NCBI RefSeq assembly: GCF_001884135.1
Contig: NZ_MAOC01000085.1
Coordinates: 24,131 to 88,130, forward strand
Direction of reading: 5' to 3'
DNA from: Bacillus nitratireducens
GTDB taxonomy: Bacteria; Bacillota; Bacilli; Bacillales; Bacillaceae_G
DNA length: 64,000 bases
This document shows, in pieces, positions 1 through 8,292 of this stretch. Position numbers and translations under genes: made by a program. Positions within the stretch are counted from its first letter, which is position 1. The number at the start of each line of letters is the position of its first letter. Below the pieces are notes generated by a model, which was not told the origin of the DNA, searched no databases, and saw only the letters and a list, made by a program, of their open reading frames with translations.

Positions 1-684
1 ATTATTTTTCTTATTGCAGGAAAAGTGACGATTCCATCTCAAGTAACTCATTTTGTGCAACTTCCACATATATTTGCTTGGGGACTTCCAAAATGGAATA
101 CAGGTATGGCTGTATCAAGTTTCGTTATGGTATGTATTTTAGTTTCTAATACAGTGGCAGCTATTATAGCGATCAATCAAGCTACCATTCAAAAAGGGAC
201 CATTGAACAGAAACAGTTGAAGGATGGTACGTGGGTTGGAGGGATTTCACATATCATTTCTTCTGTATTTTCAACTGTAGGTGTCGTTCCGTTACCAGCG
301 ACGGCAGGATTTATACGCTTAACAAAACAAAAATATATACGATCGTTCTTAATGGCATGTGCGTTACTAGTCATAATGTCTCTTTTTCCAAGTATTATTC
401 GTTACTTAGCGTCTTTACCATCCGCTGTCGCATCTGCAGTTTTAATGGCTTCGTTCGTACAGTTAATTGGAATTGGATTTAATAATATAAAACAAGTGGA
501 GCTCAGCGAAAGGAATGTAACGATTTTAGGAGTTGCAGTATTATTTGGCAGCGGCGTTATGTTTTTACCGTCTGGAGCACTCCAATCATTGCCGTCTGTT
601 ATGCAATATATATTCGGGAATGGTTTATTTGTAGGTACAGTTGTAAGTATATTGCTAGAACAAATATGGCGTACTGGAAAGTAA
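1..684 (+). CDS. NCS2-family nucleobase (uracil/xanthine-type) permease, 3' end
   Basis: This is the last 227 codons of a gene that begins before the window; the frame is open from base 1. The protein is very hydrophobic with at least five membrane-spanning stretches, and the order of segments (a VSNTVAAIIAINQ helix, then a VGVVPLPATAGFIRLTKQK region) resembles nucleobase:cation symporter-2 permeases, which import uracil or xanthine with protons or sodium. The polar NTVAA stretch falls where the family's substrate-site helices lie. The substrate cannot be told from this fragment. It is followed by 165 bases before gerE with no clear terminator. Family membership is fairly sure; specificity is inference. 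Confidence 0.7.
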   Translation: MIFLIAGKVTIPSQVTHFVQLPHIFAWGLPKWNTGMAVSSFVMVCILVSNTVAAIIAINQATIQKGTIEQKQLKDGTWVGGISHIISSVFSTVGVVPLPATAGFIRLTKQKYIRSFLMACALLVIMSLFPSIIRYLASLPSAVASAVLMASFVQLIGIGFNNIKQVELSERNVTILGVAVLFGSGVMFLPSGALQSLPSVMQYIFGNGLFVGTVVSILLEQIWRTGK

Positions 685-754
685 GTGGATAAAAAGAGTA
701 TCCGCACTGTATAAAAGTCTAAAATAACATAGGAAATAAAGCCCATTTTCATTC

Positions 755-783
755 ACCACCTGCACATTTCGTTCATACAATAT
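755..783 (+). promoter_or_regulatory. Predicted sigma-K promoter of gerE
   Basis: CATACAATA at 774-782 fits the sigma-K -10 consensus CATANNNTA, with an AC 17 bases upstream at 755-756. gerE is a sigma-K gene in B. subtilis, so position and pattern agree. Prediction only. Confidence 0.5.
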
Positions 784-849
784 CTTGACTAAATAAACAC
801 CCAACTTACACATATACAGCTCTGGCTTAAGCAAGGAGGGTTATACCAG

Positions 850-1074
850 TTGAAGGAAAAAGCGTATCAATCTAAACCGTTACTCACAAAGAGAGAAAGA
901 GAAGTATTTGAATTACTCGTTCAAGATAAAACGACGAAGGAAATTGCAGGTGAACTTTTTATAAGTGAAAAAACAGTACGCAATCACATTTCAAATGCAA
1001 TGCAAAAGCTAGGAGTTAAAGGACGTTCACAAGCAGTTGTTGAGCTTCTTCGTATGGGAGAGCTCGAGCTATAA
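850..1074 (+). CDS. gerE: Late mother-cell spore transcription regulator GerE
   Basis: GerE is a small LuxR/FixJ-type DNA-binding protein that, with sigma-K, turns spore-coat genes on or off late in the mother cell. The 74-residue length equals that of B. subtilis GerE. Almost the whole protein is the four-helix LuxR domain, from [13 protein letters not shown] (about 11-23) through the helix-turn-helix [21 protein letters not shown] (about 28-48) to a short GELEL tail; there is no receiver domain. The start is TTG at 850, placed 9 bases after a strong AAGGAGGG site at 833-840. A sigma-K-like promoter lies upstream and a hairpin terminator follows directly. Confidence 0.95.
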   Translation: MKEKAYQSKPLLTKREREVFELLVQDKTTKEIAGELFISEKTVRNHISNAMQKLGVKGRSQAVVELLRMGELEL

Positions 1075-1080
1075 AAAGAA

Positions 1081-1107
1081 AGCCGACTTTTATATGAAGA
1101 GTCGGCT
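1081..1107 (+). terminator. Rho-independent terminator of gerE
   Basis: AGCCGACT pairs perfectly with AGTCGGCT across a short loop and is followed by ATTTTT. Confidence 0.8.
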
Positions 1108-1181
1108 ATTTTTCTGTTTGTTTCATGTGCTATATGAATGATAAGAATGTTTCATACATAAATAGGTAGTAAGGAGGGGAT

Positions 1182-1844
1182 ATGTTGAAAAGGATATTGT
1201 TAGTTTCAACAAGCGCTCATGATATGAATGGACACCCGACTGGTTTATGGCTTGAAGAGCTCGCAGCTCCGTATAATTTATTTAAAAAGGCTAAGTTCGA
1301 TGTTGATCTTGTATCTATAGAAGGTGGAAGGGTACCTATTGATAGAGTGTCTATTCCGAATGGCATACCTCGTGAATTTAAGTATATCGCTTCTTTATTG
1401 CAAAATACGAAGCCGATTTCGAAGGCTCATTTTTTAGATTATGATGCAGTTTTATTTGGTGGTGGACACGGGGCTATTGTGGATTTTCCAGGTAATCCAT
1501 ATGTAGCGAATTTGATTGAGAACATGTACAACAATAACCGGATTGTAGCGGCTGTTTGTCACGGAGTAAGTTCTTTGGTCGGTGTGAAAAATAAAGATGG
1601 CTCGTTTTTTGTTGCGGGTAAGCGTATAACAGGTTATACAAATGATGAAGAAACAGCTGTGCATTTAGAAAATCGAGTTCCATTTTTGCTAGAAAGTAAG
1701 TTGAAAGAAGAAGGGGCATTATTTTATGTAGCACCTAATTTCACGCCACATGTAGTAGTAGATGGACATTTAATTACAGGGAAAAATCCGCAGTCTAGTA
1801 TGGAAATAGGGAAAGCTATAAAAAGAGCTGTAAATAAATTATAG
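1182..1844 (+). CDS. DJ-1/PfpI (class I glutamine amidotransferase-like) family protein
   Basis: A 220-residue cytosolic protein of the DJ-1/PfpI superfamily, Hsp31/YhbO-like branch, whose members include chaperones, glyoxalases and stress proteins. A FGGGHGAIVDFP stretch leads to the nucleophile elbow AAVCHG with the likely catalytic Cys126. It starts at ATG 1182 after AAGGAGGGGA (1171-1180). It is related to, but clearly diverged from, the second family member at 2695-3381 on the other strand, which it flanks together with a TetR regulator. The family is firm; the actual reaction (glyoxal/methylglyoxal detoxification or protein repair) is not shown by the sequence. Confidence 0.85.
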   Translation: MLKRILLVSTSAHDMNGHPTGLWLEELAAPYNLFKKAKFDVDLVSIEGGRVPIDRVSIPNGIPREFKYIASLLQNTKPISKAHFLDYDAVLFGGGHGAIVDFPGNPYVANLIENMYNNNRIVAAVCHGVSSLVGVKNKDGSFFVAGKRITGYTNDEETAVHLENRVPFLLESKLKEEGALFYVAPNFTPHVVVDGHLITGKNPQSSMEIGKAIKRAVNKL

Positions 1845-1849
1845 AAAAG

Positions 1850-1885
1850 GTGCCCGCTACTAACAAAGGTAGCGGGTACTTTTTA
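1850..1885 (+). terminator. Rho-independent terminator
   Basis: GTGCCCGCTAC pairs with GTAGCGGGTAC (one G-U pair) and is followed by a T run. Confidence 0.8.
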
Positions 1886-1945
1886 TGTATAGCGTAGATT
1901 GAAATTGTAATAAACTAAAAAGACGTAATGAGTATAATAACTTCA

Positions 1946-1974
1946 TTTATAAACATTCATGAATTTGCTATACT
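1946..1974 (+). promoter_or_regulatory. Predicted tetR promoter with a palindrome in the spacer
   Basis: TATACT at 1969-1974 is a good -10 and TTTATA at 1946-1951 a weak -35, 17 bases apart. The spacer holds the perfect 10-base palindrome ATTCATGAAT (1955-1964), which is where an autorepressing TetR protein could bind. The operator role is inference. Confidence 0.4.
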
Positions 1975-2007
1975 ATTTTGTATGAACAAAAGGGGAGGCT
2001 CTTTTAA

Positions 2008-2646
2008 ATGAGAAAAGTAGCGTGTGCAAATACGTATATTAATAAAATAAAGCCCGTTATTCGAAAGACGAGTTTTAGCCAATTAAAAATAGATGAAATT
2101 GCGAAATATATGGATATTAGTAAAGCTACTTTATATAAACGTTTTTCTTCGAAAGATGAGATTATTGAGGCGGTAGTAGAGGATTTTATAAATTATCTTC
2201 TTGAAGGAGATGCGGATAATCAAGATGAAAGTATGTCGTTTACAGAACGTTTCCAAAAGACGTTTATCCATTCTTTAAAATGTGTGACGTATATTTCGGA
2301 TGTCTTTTTACAAGATTTGAAAGAAGCGTATCCGCATTTGTCGGATCAATTAGTCGCTGCACAACAAAATCGCAATCATAATTTGCAAATGTTTTTTGAG
2401 TCGGGTATGGAACAAGGTTACTTTAATAAAATGAATGCGCAACTATTTATGGTGCAAGATGATGTGATGTTAAGACGCATTATAGATCATACTTTTTGTA
2501 TTCAGTACGATATTACGTTAAAGCAAGCGATACTTGATTTCTACAATTTGAAGAAATACCAACTGTTTAAACCGGAATTTTTAGATGCAGTTGATGATTC
2601 TGAAATTGAAAAAGAAATTATAGCTAATTTACAAATGATTTCGTAA
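2008..2646 (+). CDS. TetR-family transcriptional regulator
   Basis: A 212-residue regulator. The N-terminal helix-turn-helix (about residues 25-60: QLKIDEIAKYMDISKATLYK, then RFSSKDEIIEAVV) has the standard TetR layout; the rest is an unassigned all-helical ligand or dimer domain. The start ATG follows AGGGGAGG at 1991-1998. It sits between two DJ-1/PfpI genes and near an MFS exporter, so these are plausible targets, but no ligand can be read from the sequence. It ends in a terminator shared with the convergent gene. Confidence 0.85.
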   Translation: MRKVACANTYINKIKPVIRKTSFSQLKIDEIAKYMDISKATLYKRFSSKDEIIEAVVEDFINYLLEGDADNQDESMSFTERFQKTFIHSLKCVTYISDVFLQDLKEAYPHLSDQLVAAQQNRNHNLQMFFESGMEQGYFNKMNAQLFMVQDDVMLRRIIDHTFCIQYDITLKQAILDFYNLKKYQLFKPEFLDAVDDSEIEKEIIANLQMIS

Positions 2647-2686
2647 AAAAGCAGATTTCCTTTGCTAGAGGGAAATCTGCTTTTTT
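2645..2686. terminator. Bidirectional terminator between convergent genes
   Basis: A perfect 16-base inverted repeat, arms 2645-2660 and 2671-2686, with an A run on the left and a T run on the right, so it can end both the TetR gene and the reverse-strand DJ-1/PfpI gene. Confidence 0.85.
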
Positions 2687-2694
2687 AGTACATA

Positions 2695-3381
2695 TTATTT
2701 TTGCAACTGTTTTAATACTAATTCAGCTACTGGACCACCTGAAGCAGGGTTTTGACCAGTAATTACACGATTATCTTCTACAGCGTAAGCTTCCCAAGGT
2801 TGCGCAGCTTTTTCGTAAAGTCCCCCATATTTAACGAGTTCATCTTCTGTTAAAAATGGAACGAATTGATCTAATTCAGCTAGTTTCTCTTCTTCATTTG
2901 AGAATCCTGTTACTTTTTTATCGTTAATTAAACGATCCCCGTTACTTAATGTGATATGGAATAAACCAGCAGCTCCGTGACAAACAGAGGAAACAATTCC
3001 GCCATTTTCATAAATGTTGCGGCTAATATTTTGAAGTTCTTTGTTTTCTGGGAAGTCCCAAATAACTCCGTGACCACCCGCGTAATAAATAACAGCGTAG
3101 TCTTCTTGATTCACTTCACTCGGTTTCATGGTAGAACCGAGGCGATTCATAAATTCTTTCTTTTGATACCATTCCCAATCGATGCTCTCCGCCATCGCTA
3201 AACTATGCGGATCAATCGGTGTATAGCCGCCTTGTGGACTGACATAATCTACTTCGTAACCAGCTTCTTCTACTTTTTTAACGAAATGGACAGCTTCACC
3301 AAGCCAAAGCCCGGTAGCTCTATTTAAATTTGGGTATTTTTCTATGCTCGTTAATACAACTAACATTTTTTTCTTCATCAT
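2695..3381 (-). CDS. DJ-1/PfpI family protein (Hsp31/glyoxalase III-like)
   Basis: A 228-residue protein of the DJ-1/PfpI superfamily. It has the hallmark YAGGHGVIWDFPE segment and the nucleophile elbow SVCHGAAGL carrying the presumed catalytic cysteine; the TGLWLGEAVHF N-terminus is typical of the Hsp31/HchA-like class, which removes methylglyoxal or acts as a holding chaperone. Two ATG codons are in tandem at the start; a GGAGG site lies just upstream on the minus strand. It converges on the TetR gene and is divergent from the MFS gene. Function beyond the family is inference. Confidence 0.85.
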   Translation of the reverse strand: MMKKKMLVVLTSIEKYPNLNRATGLWLGEAVHFVKKVEEAGYEVDYVSPQGGYTPIDPHSLAMAESIDWEWYQKKEFMNRLGSTMKPSEVNQEDYAVIYYAGGHGVIWDFPENKELQNISRNIYENGGIVSSVCHGAAGLFHITLSNGDRLINDKKVTGFSNEEEKLAELDQFVPFLTEDELVKYGGLYEKAAQPWEAYAVEDNRVITGQNPASGGPVAELVLKQLQK

Positions 3382-3515
3382 AATCCTCCTGTAGTGTTTC
3401 TTCTATATAAAAGTTCTTTATTTACTTAGTTTTATTAAGTTAGAAATTGTAAATTTGAATAACCATGTCAGTCCCCCTTATACCGGATTCGAAATTAGTG
3501 TATAACAATTTTTGA

Positions 3516-3553
3516 ACAAAGTAAACTAAAAAAGCTAAATTAGTTTACTTTGT
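3516..3553. promoter_or_regulatory. Perfect 14-base inverted repeat upstream of the MFS promoter
   Basis: ACAAAGTAAACTAA (3516-3529) and its exact complement TTAGTTTACTTTGT (3540-3553) are separated by 10 bases. The repeat ends 10 bases before the -35 at 3564. There is no T run after it and no gene ends here, so an operator is more likely than a terminator. The 375 bases between 3381 and 3758 otherwise hold only the promoter described next. Confidence 0.55.
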
Positions 3554-3563
3554 ATATTTTTCG

Positions 3564-3592
3564 TTGACAAACTGTAATGCTGAAACTATGAT
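3564..3592 (+). promoter_or_regulatory. Sigma-A promoter of the MFS transporter gene
   Basis: TTGACA at 3564-3569 and TATGAT at 3587-3592 are separated by exactly 17 bases. Confidence 0.75.
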
Positions 3593-3757
3593 AGTTCCAT
3601 GAATATCGAACAACATACATGTTTCGTTTCGAATTCAGTTTGTCGCGCGATAAATTATCATCTTTTATACATTTGATGAAGTTGTTTAGTAGTGATAGAG
3701 GAACTAAACCACTTTATTTTTCATTTACAGTTACTACAATCAGAAGAGGTGTTACAC

Positions 3758-5083
3758 ATGGGGAAAGATATAAGTGACCATTCAAAATGGTTTGTTTTCA
3801 CATTATGTTTTATCGTTTTATTAGGACCTATGAATGCGGTTTTATTTAATGTAGCGTTAGAGGGTATTGCTAATGATTTATCAATTAGTCAATCGAAAGT
3901 TAGTTGGGTTGTAGTAGGGTATTCTTTAGTTGTCGGTATTGGTTCGATGGTATATGGGAAACTAGCGGATCGTTACAGTGTAAAAAAACTATTAATTATC
4001 TCAATAATCATATTTGTAGTTGGGTCCATTATTGGATTTGTAAATCAATCTTATGCGATTGTCATTTTCGCAAGATTAGTGCAGGCGAGCGGAGGAGCTG
4101 CATTTATTGCGCTTAGTATGATTGCAGTGGCGAAATTAGTTGCTCCTGCTAAGAAGCCTGGTGCATTAGCGATGATTAGTTCTTCTATTGCATTAGCAAT
4201 AGGTATTGGTCCTTTAGTTGGCGGGGCTATTACAAATACATTAGGGTGGCCATATTTATTTTTATTTATGGTTATTTCAGTAGTTGGGATTTTCTTGCTT
4301 ATAAAATTTATGCCAGAAGAAGCGCAGCATACGGATGAAGCGTTTCATTTTGATTACATTGGAGCGGCTTTATTATTTGCATTCATTACAACTGTTTTAT
4401 TAGGTGTCAATATTAATAGTTGGCTATTTGTGTTATCGGTAGCTTTCTTATTTTTATTCACGGTTCGTATGAAGAACGCGGAGCATCCATTTATTGATAT
4501 TGAGTTATTTTCAAACAAACCATTTCTTCGTTTAATAGCGGTCGGGTTTATAATTAATGTGGCGTTATGTGCTAGTCTATTATTATTGCCATTACTGTTA
4601 GGAAGAGTGCACGGATTGTCGCCATTCGTTATCGGAATTGCATTGTTTGTTGCATCACTCTTTGGTATTGTATCTAGTTTTATTACGGGAAAGATTGTCC
4701 CTTCGTTTGGGAATGTAAGAATGATTTATGTAGCGTCTGTAGTTATGATCGTTGGCTTTTTAATTTTAGGGCTTATTCCGAACGGGAACTTAATCATTAT
4801 TTTAGTGGCGGTTATTTTAACATTTATGAGTTATTCAGCTATTCAAGTATCATTAAACACATTTATACCGAAAACATTACATCCAGCTAAAGTTGGAGTC
4901 GGTCTTGGTTTATATAATTTAATTAACTTTTTCGGTATGGCATTTGGACCAGCTGTAGCGAGCAAGGTTATGGAATCTACAAATAGTTATCGTTTGAATT
5001 TTATTTTAATCATCATTTTAATTTCTGCTCATTTCTTCTTATTAATAGGAATGTCTTCTTTCCAAAAAAAGATGGAGCAATAA
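3758..5083 (+). CDS. MFS drug-type exporter (DHA family)
   Basis: A membrane transporter of the major facilitator superfamily, about 441 residues with roughly 14 hydrophobic segments, in the range of QacA/Tet(L)-type proton-coupled exporters. The loop motif GKLADRYSVKKLL (motif A) and the GIGPLVGGAITN stretch (motif C, typical of antiporters) are visible. I prefer ATG 3758 because AGAAGAGGTG lies just before it; an in-frame GTG at 3692 adds 22 residues without a ribosome site. The stop codon TAA lies in the ATAAA flank of a bcr1-type repeat. A strong sigma-A promoter and a palindrome lie upstream. Substrate unknown. Confidence 0.85.
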   Translation: MGKDISDHSKWFVFTLCFIVLLGPMNAVLFNVALEGIANDLSISQSKVSWVVVGYSLVVGIGSMVYGKLADRYSVKKLLIISIIIFVVGSIIGFVNQSYAIVIFARLVQASGGAAFIALSMIAVAKLVAPAKKPGALAMISSSIALAIGIGPLVGGAITNTLGWPYLFLFMVISVVGIFLLIKFMPEEAQHTDEAFHFDYIGAALLFAFITTVLLGVNINSWLFVLSVAFLFLFTVRMKNAEHPFIDIELFSNKPFLRLIAVGFIINVALCASLLLLPLLLGRVHGLSPFVIGIALFVASLFGIVSSFITGKIVPSFGNVRMIYVASVVMIVGFLILGLIPNGNLIIILVAVILTFMSYSAIQVSLNTFIPKTLHPAKVGVGLGLYNLINFFGMAFGPAVASKVMESTNSYRLNFILIIILISAHFFLLIGMSSFQKKMEQ

Positions 5084-5234
5084 AGTGAAACTTTAATTAG
5101 TGGGGGGCATCCCCCACTAATTATTAGCCCACACCAATCGGGCTTTTATGGACAGCCCGATCCCCCACCTAACTTCTTTGCTTTCGCTGAATTTTGAGGT
5201 GGGGGTCTTACTGTCCGGTAAATAGCGGGGTAGA
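5080..5234 (-). mobile_element. bcr1-type repeat, copy A (longest copy)
   Basis: A roughly 150-base repeat with internal inverted repeats. Read on the minus strand it ends AAAGTTTCACTTTAT and begins with a variant of CCCGCTATTTGCGGG. Shorter relatives occur at 26465, 44009 and 48567. The right side is flanked by ATAAA (5080-5084) and the other by a diverged TAGAT. It matches what I remember of bcr1, a non-coding repeat of the B. cereus group that inserts at TTTAT. It starts inside the stop codon of the MFS gene. Confidence 0.7.
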
Positions 5235-5353
5235 TACGCACTTTATATAGAAGGTCGGTTATTTTTCTGTCTTGCAAATTATGAAAAAAAGGAGCAAAAT
5301 AAAAAAGGTCCTAGTCTATACAGGTACAAATGAAAATTTTCATACAGAAGCAG

Positions 5354-5389
5354 TTTAAGTGAGCGAACTTAAAGTGTGTAAAATATAAT
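5354..5389 (+). promoter_or_regulatory. Predicted murI promoter with an overlapping inverted repeat
   Basis: TATAAT at 5384-5389 is a consensus -10 without a good -35. The -35 area is occupied by the inverted repeat TTTAAGT (5354-5360) and ACTTAAA (5367-5373) with a 6-base spacer, a plausible operator. The rest of 5235-5353 shows no gene. Confidence 0.4.
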
Positions 5390-5407
5390 GATAAAATAAG
5401 ATGATGA

Positions 5408-6232
5408 ATGAGAAAACGGGTGATTAAGTTGAATAGAGCGATCGGTGTTATTGATTCAGGAGTGGGCGGTTTAACAGTAGCGAAGGAATTAATTCGTCAG
5501 TTGCCGAAAGAGCGTATTATATATTTAGGGGATACAGCACGTTGCCCTTATGGTCCGCGTTCTCGTGAAGAAGTGCGTCAATTTACGTGGGAAATGACGG
5601 AGCATTTATTAGATTTAAATATCAAAATGTTAGTGATTGCGTGTAATACAGCAACTGCGGTTGTGTTGGAAGAAATGCAGAAACAGTTGCCAATTCCGGT
5701 AGTTGGAGTTATTCATCCAGGATCACGTACAGCTTTAAAAGTGACGAATACGTATCATGTTGGGATTATTGGAACGATTGGAACAGTAAAAAGTGGTGCC
5801 TATGAAGAGGCGCTAAAATCTATTAATAACCGTGTTATGGTAGAAAGTTTAGCGTGCCCACCATTCGTTGAGCTTGTAGAGAGTGGGAATTTCGAAAGTG
5901 AAATGGCGTATGAAGTTGTAAGAGAAACATTGCAACCGTTGAAAAGTACTGACATTGATACACTTATTTTAGGGTGTACACATTATCCGATTTTAGGTCC
6001 TGTTATAAAAAAGGTAATGGGAGATCAAGTGCAATTAATTAGTTCGGGTGATGAAACAGCGCGTGAAGTAAGTACAATTTTATACCATAGTAAAATGTTG
6101 AATGAGGGAGAGGAACAAAGTGATCACCTCTTCTTAACGACTGGTAAAATAGGTCTGTTTAAAGAAATTGCATCAAAGTGGTTCGGTCAGCCGATTGAAA
6201 ATGTGAAGCATATTAATTTAGAAACAGAATAA
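5408..6232 (+). CDS. murI: Glutamate racemase (cell-wall D-glutamate supply)
   Basis: Converts L-glutamate to D-glutamate for peptidoglycan, and in B. anthracis-type species also for the poly-D-glutamate capsule. This is the RacE/MurI family, 274 residues from ATG 5408. The two catalytic cysteines are in IACNTAT (Cys79) and GCTHYP (Cys190); the N-terminal [16 protein letters not shown] glutamate-site motif is intact. The start is uncertain: ATG 5408, GTG 5420 and TTG 5429 are all in frame and none has a strong ribosome site, so the protein may be 5-7 residues shorter. It has its own promoter and terminator. B. subtilis has a MarR gene (ysmB) between racE and gerM that is missing here. Confidence 0.93.
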   Translation: MRKRVIKLNRAIGVIDSGVGGLTVAKELIRQLPKERIIYLGDTARCPYGPRSREEVRQFTWEMTEHLLDLNIKMLVIACNTATAVVLEEMQKQLPIPVVGVIHPGSRTALKVTNTYHVGIIGTIGTVKSGAYEEALKSINNRVMVESLACPPFVELVESGNFESEMAYEVVRETLQPLKSTDIDTLILGCTHYPILGPVIKKVMGDQVQLISSGDETAREVSTILYHSKMLNEGEEQSDHLFLTTGKIGLFKEIASKWFGQPIENVKHINLETE

Positions 6233-6250
6233 TAGTAGATTCATATAAGA

Positions 6251-6277
6251 GAACTCCTGAGAAATCAGGGGTTTTTT
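6251..6277 (+). terminator. Rho-independent terminator of murI
   Basis: ACTCCTGA pairs with TCAGGGGT (one G-U) around a short loop and is followed by TTTTTT. Confidence 0.8.
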
Positions 6278-6362
6278 CTGTGTAAGTAGCTATAGCTTGT
6301 TCTAAAATATGAAACAGCTCGTATACATAATAGTACAAACTTAGATTTTAGGGGGGAATGGC

Positions 6363-7412
6363 ATGCCTAAATCCACTTTTAAATGGGTTGTTGGTGCTAC
6401 TGTGAGTGCGATTTTATTATCAGGGTGTGGCTTATTAAATCAAGAGAAAGCAACAGAACAAATTGATCCACCGAAAAAAGTTACGTATACAGAAGGTGAA
6501 AAGAAAGAAACAGCTAAAAAAGATAAACAAGGGCAAACAGTAAATAGAGAGTTATACCTCGTTGATAAAAATGGATATGTCGTACCGCAAACTATTGCAA
6601 TGCCTACTCCGAAAGCGAATGAAGTTGTAAAGCAAACGTTAGAGTATCTTGTGAAAGATGGACCAGTAACAAATTTATTGCCAAATGGATTTCGAGCAGT
6701 CCTTCCAGCGAATACGACGATGACCTTGGATTTGAAAAAAGGTGGGACAGCAGTAATTGATTTCTCTAAAGAAATGAAAAATTATTCAAAAGAAGAAGAG
6801 CGTCAAATTGTTGAATCAGTAGCGTGGACTTTGACTCAATTTACAGAAATAAAACAAGTGCAGTTCCAAATAAATGGTGAAAAGCTAGCGAAGATGCCTG
6901 TTGCGGGTACACCGCTTGGTGAAGGTGTAAGTCGTGCGAATGGAATTAACTTTGATGATGAACAAGTAGCAGATGTAACGCATACAAAACCGGTTACACT
7001 TTACTTTATGGCGCAAAATAATAATAAGCAGCAATATTACGTACCGGTAACAAGACGTGTTGCAGAAGGAAAAGAAAATGATTACGCGGCAATTGTGGAT
7101 GAGCTTGTAAAAGGTCCGATTCAAGGGTCGCTATTAAATGATTTTAATCCAGGAGCTAAGCTTATTACGAACCCGAAACTGGAGAACGGAAATATTACAT
7201 TAAACTTTAATGAAAATATATTTGCGAACCAAGACAAGAGTGTAATTTCAAATTACGTATTGAAGTCGTTAGTCTTATCTTTAACAGAAAAACAAGGTGT
7301 GAAAAATGTTTCTATTGAAGTGAATGGGAAAGCGAATTTGATGGATGAGAAAGGTGAAAAGTTAACAAAACCTGTTAATCGTCCACAAAACGTGAATACA
7401 GGTAGTTTTTAA
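6363..7412 (+). CDS. gerM: Spore germination/sporulation lipoprotein GerM
   Basis: GerM is a lipoprotein of the developing spore, needed in B. subtilis for normal cortex formation and germination. The 349-residue protein has a lipoprotein signal peptide with the lipobox LSGC (Cys22), a polar Lys/Glu-rich linker, and two tandem copies of the GerMN domain (about 65-190 and 205-330; compare the paired [12 protein letters not shown] and [16 protein letters not shown] starts). ATG 6363 follows a strong AGGGGGGAA site. Position between murI and rph matches B. subtilis. Confidence 0.93.
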   Translation: MPKSTFKWVVGATVSAILLSGCGLLNQEKATEQIDPPKKVTYTEGEKKETAKKDKQGQTVNRELYLVDKNGYVVPQTIAMPTPKANEVVKQTLEYLVKDGPVTNLLPNGFRAVLPANTTMTLDLKKGGTAVIDFSKEMKNYSKEEERQIVESVAWTLTQFTEIKQVQFQINGEKLAKMPVAGTPLGEGVSRANGINFDDEQVADVTHTKPVTLYFMAQNNNKQQYYVPVTRRVAEGKENDYAAIVDELVKGPIQGSLLNDFNPGAKLITNPKLENGNITLNFNENIFANQDKSVISNYVLKSLVLSLTEKQGVKNVSIEVNGKANLMDEKGEKLTKPVNRPQNVNTGSF

Positions 7413-7442
7413 TCGCGAATAATTTGATATACTTATGTAAGA

Positions 7443-7475
7443 AAGGGGAATTGCTTTTTGAGTTCCCCTTCTTTT
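7443..7475 (+). terminator. Rho-independent terminator of gerM
   Basis: AAGGGGAA (7443-7450) pairs with TTCCCCTT (7463-7470), followed by CTTTTATT. Confidence 0.75.
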
Positions 7476-7543
7476 ATTGTTATACATATCGTACATTTAA
7501 ATTTGGCTATACTAATGAGAGTAGTTATGAGGAGGTTATTTTT

Positions 7544-8281
7544 ATGCGAGTAGATGGTAGAGGACAAGCAGAGCTACGCCATATACATATTCATACAAAT
7601 TATTTAAAACATCCAGAGGGATCGGTACTAATTGAAGTCGGGGATACAAAGGTGATTTGTTCAGCGACAATTGAAGAGCGTGTACCGCCGTTTATGCGTG
7701 GAGAAGGAAAAGGCTGGGTAACGGCAGAATACTCAATGATTCCACGTGCGACAGAGCAACGTACAATCAGGGAGTCAAGTAAAGGGAAAGTAACAGGGCG
7801 TACAATGGAAATCCAGCGTTTAATTGGACGAGCATTACGTGCGGTTGTTGATTTAGAAGCGCTTGGCGAAAGAACGGTTTGGATTGACTGTGATGTAATT
7901 CAAGCGGATGGCGGAACGAGAACAGCTTCAATTACAGGTGCCTATGTAGCAATGGTATTAGCTTTTGAAAAGTTATTGCAAGCAGACAAAGTATCTAAAA
8001 TTCCTGTAAAAGATTATTTAGCGGCAACGTCAGTAGGTGTTGTTGAAGAACAAGGTGTCGTTTTAGATTTAAATTATGCCGAAGATTCTAAAGCAGACGT
8101 TGATATGAACGTTATTATGACTGGAAAAGGTCAGTTTGTTGAAGTACAAGGAACTGGAGAAGAAGCGACGTTTAGCAGAGCAGAATTAAATGAACTACTT
8201 GATGCTGCGGAACAAGGGATCTTCCAACTTGTTGAAAAGCAAAAAGAAGCGTTAGGTGACATCGTATCTCATATAGAGTAG
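7544..8281 (+). CDS. rph: Ribonuclease PH
   Basis: A phosphate-dependent 3'-5' exoribonuclease that trims tRNA 3' ends. The 245-residue length is that of B. subtilis Rph. It opens [12 protein letters not shown], contains the [18 protein letters not shown] phosphate and RNA site region and the [16 protein letters not shown] segment typical of the family. The open frame continues upstream to 7424, but ATG 7544 is right because GAGGAGG sits 8 bases before it. A TATACT -10 is visible at 7508-7513 with no clear -35. It starts a tight three-gene unit with rdgB and ysnB. Confidence 0.95.
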   Translation: MRVDGRGQAELRHIHIHTNYLKHPEGSVLIEVGDTKVICSATIEERVPPFMRGEGKGWVTAEYSMIPRATEQRTIRESSKGKVTGRTMEIQRLIGRALRAVVDLEALGERTVWIDCDVIQADGGTRTASITGAYVAMVLAFEKLLQADKVSKIPVKDYLAATSVGVVEEQGVVLDLNYAEDSKADVDMNVIMTGKGQFVEVQGTGEEATFSRAELNELLDAAEQGIFQLVEKQKEALGDIVSHIE

Positions 8282-8292
8282 AGGTGGAAAAT

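Noticed and set aside
685-705. Hairpin GTGGATA/TATCCGC after the permease
   Set aside because: No T run follows, so a terminator call is not supported.
1154-1161. CATACATA before the first DJ-1/PfpI gene, considered as a sigma-E -10
   Set aside because: No -35 at the right distance and the last base does not fit.
3692-3757. Upstream GTG start adding 22 residues to the MFS protein
   Set aside because: No ribosome site; ATG 3758 has one and gives a start typical of the family.
7424-7543. N-terminal extension of RNase PH
   Set aside because: Contains the gerM terminator; ATG 7544 with GAGGAGG gives the standard 245-residue protein.
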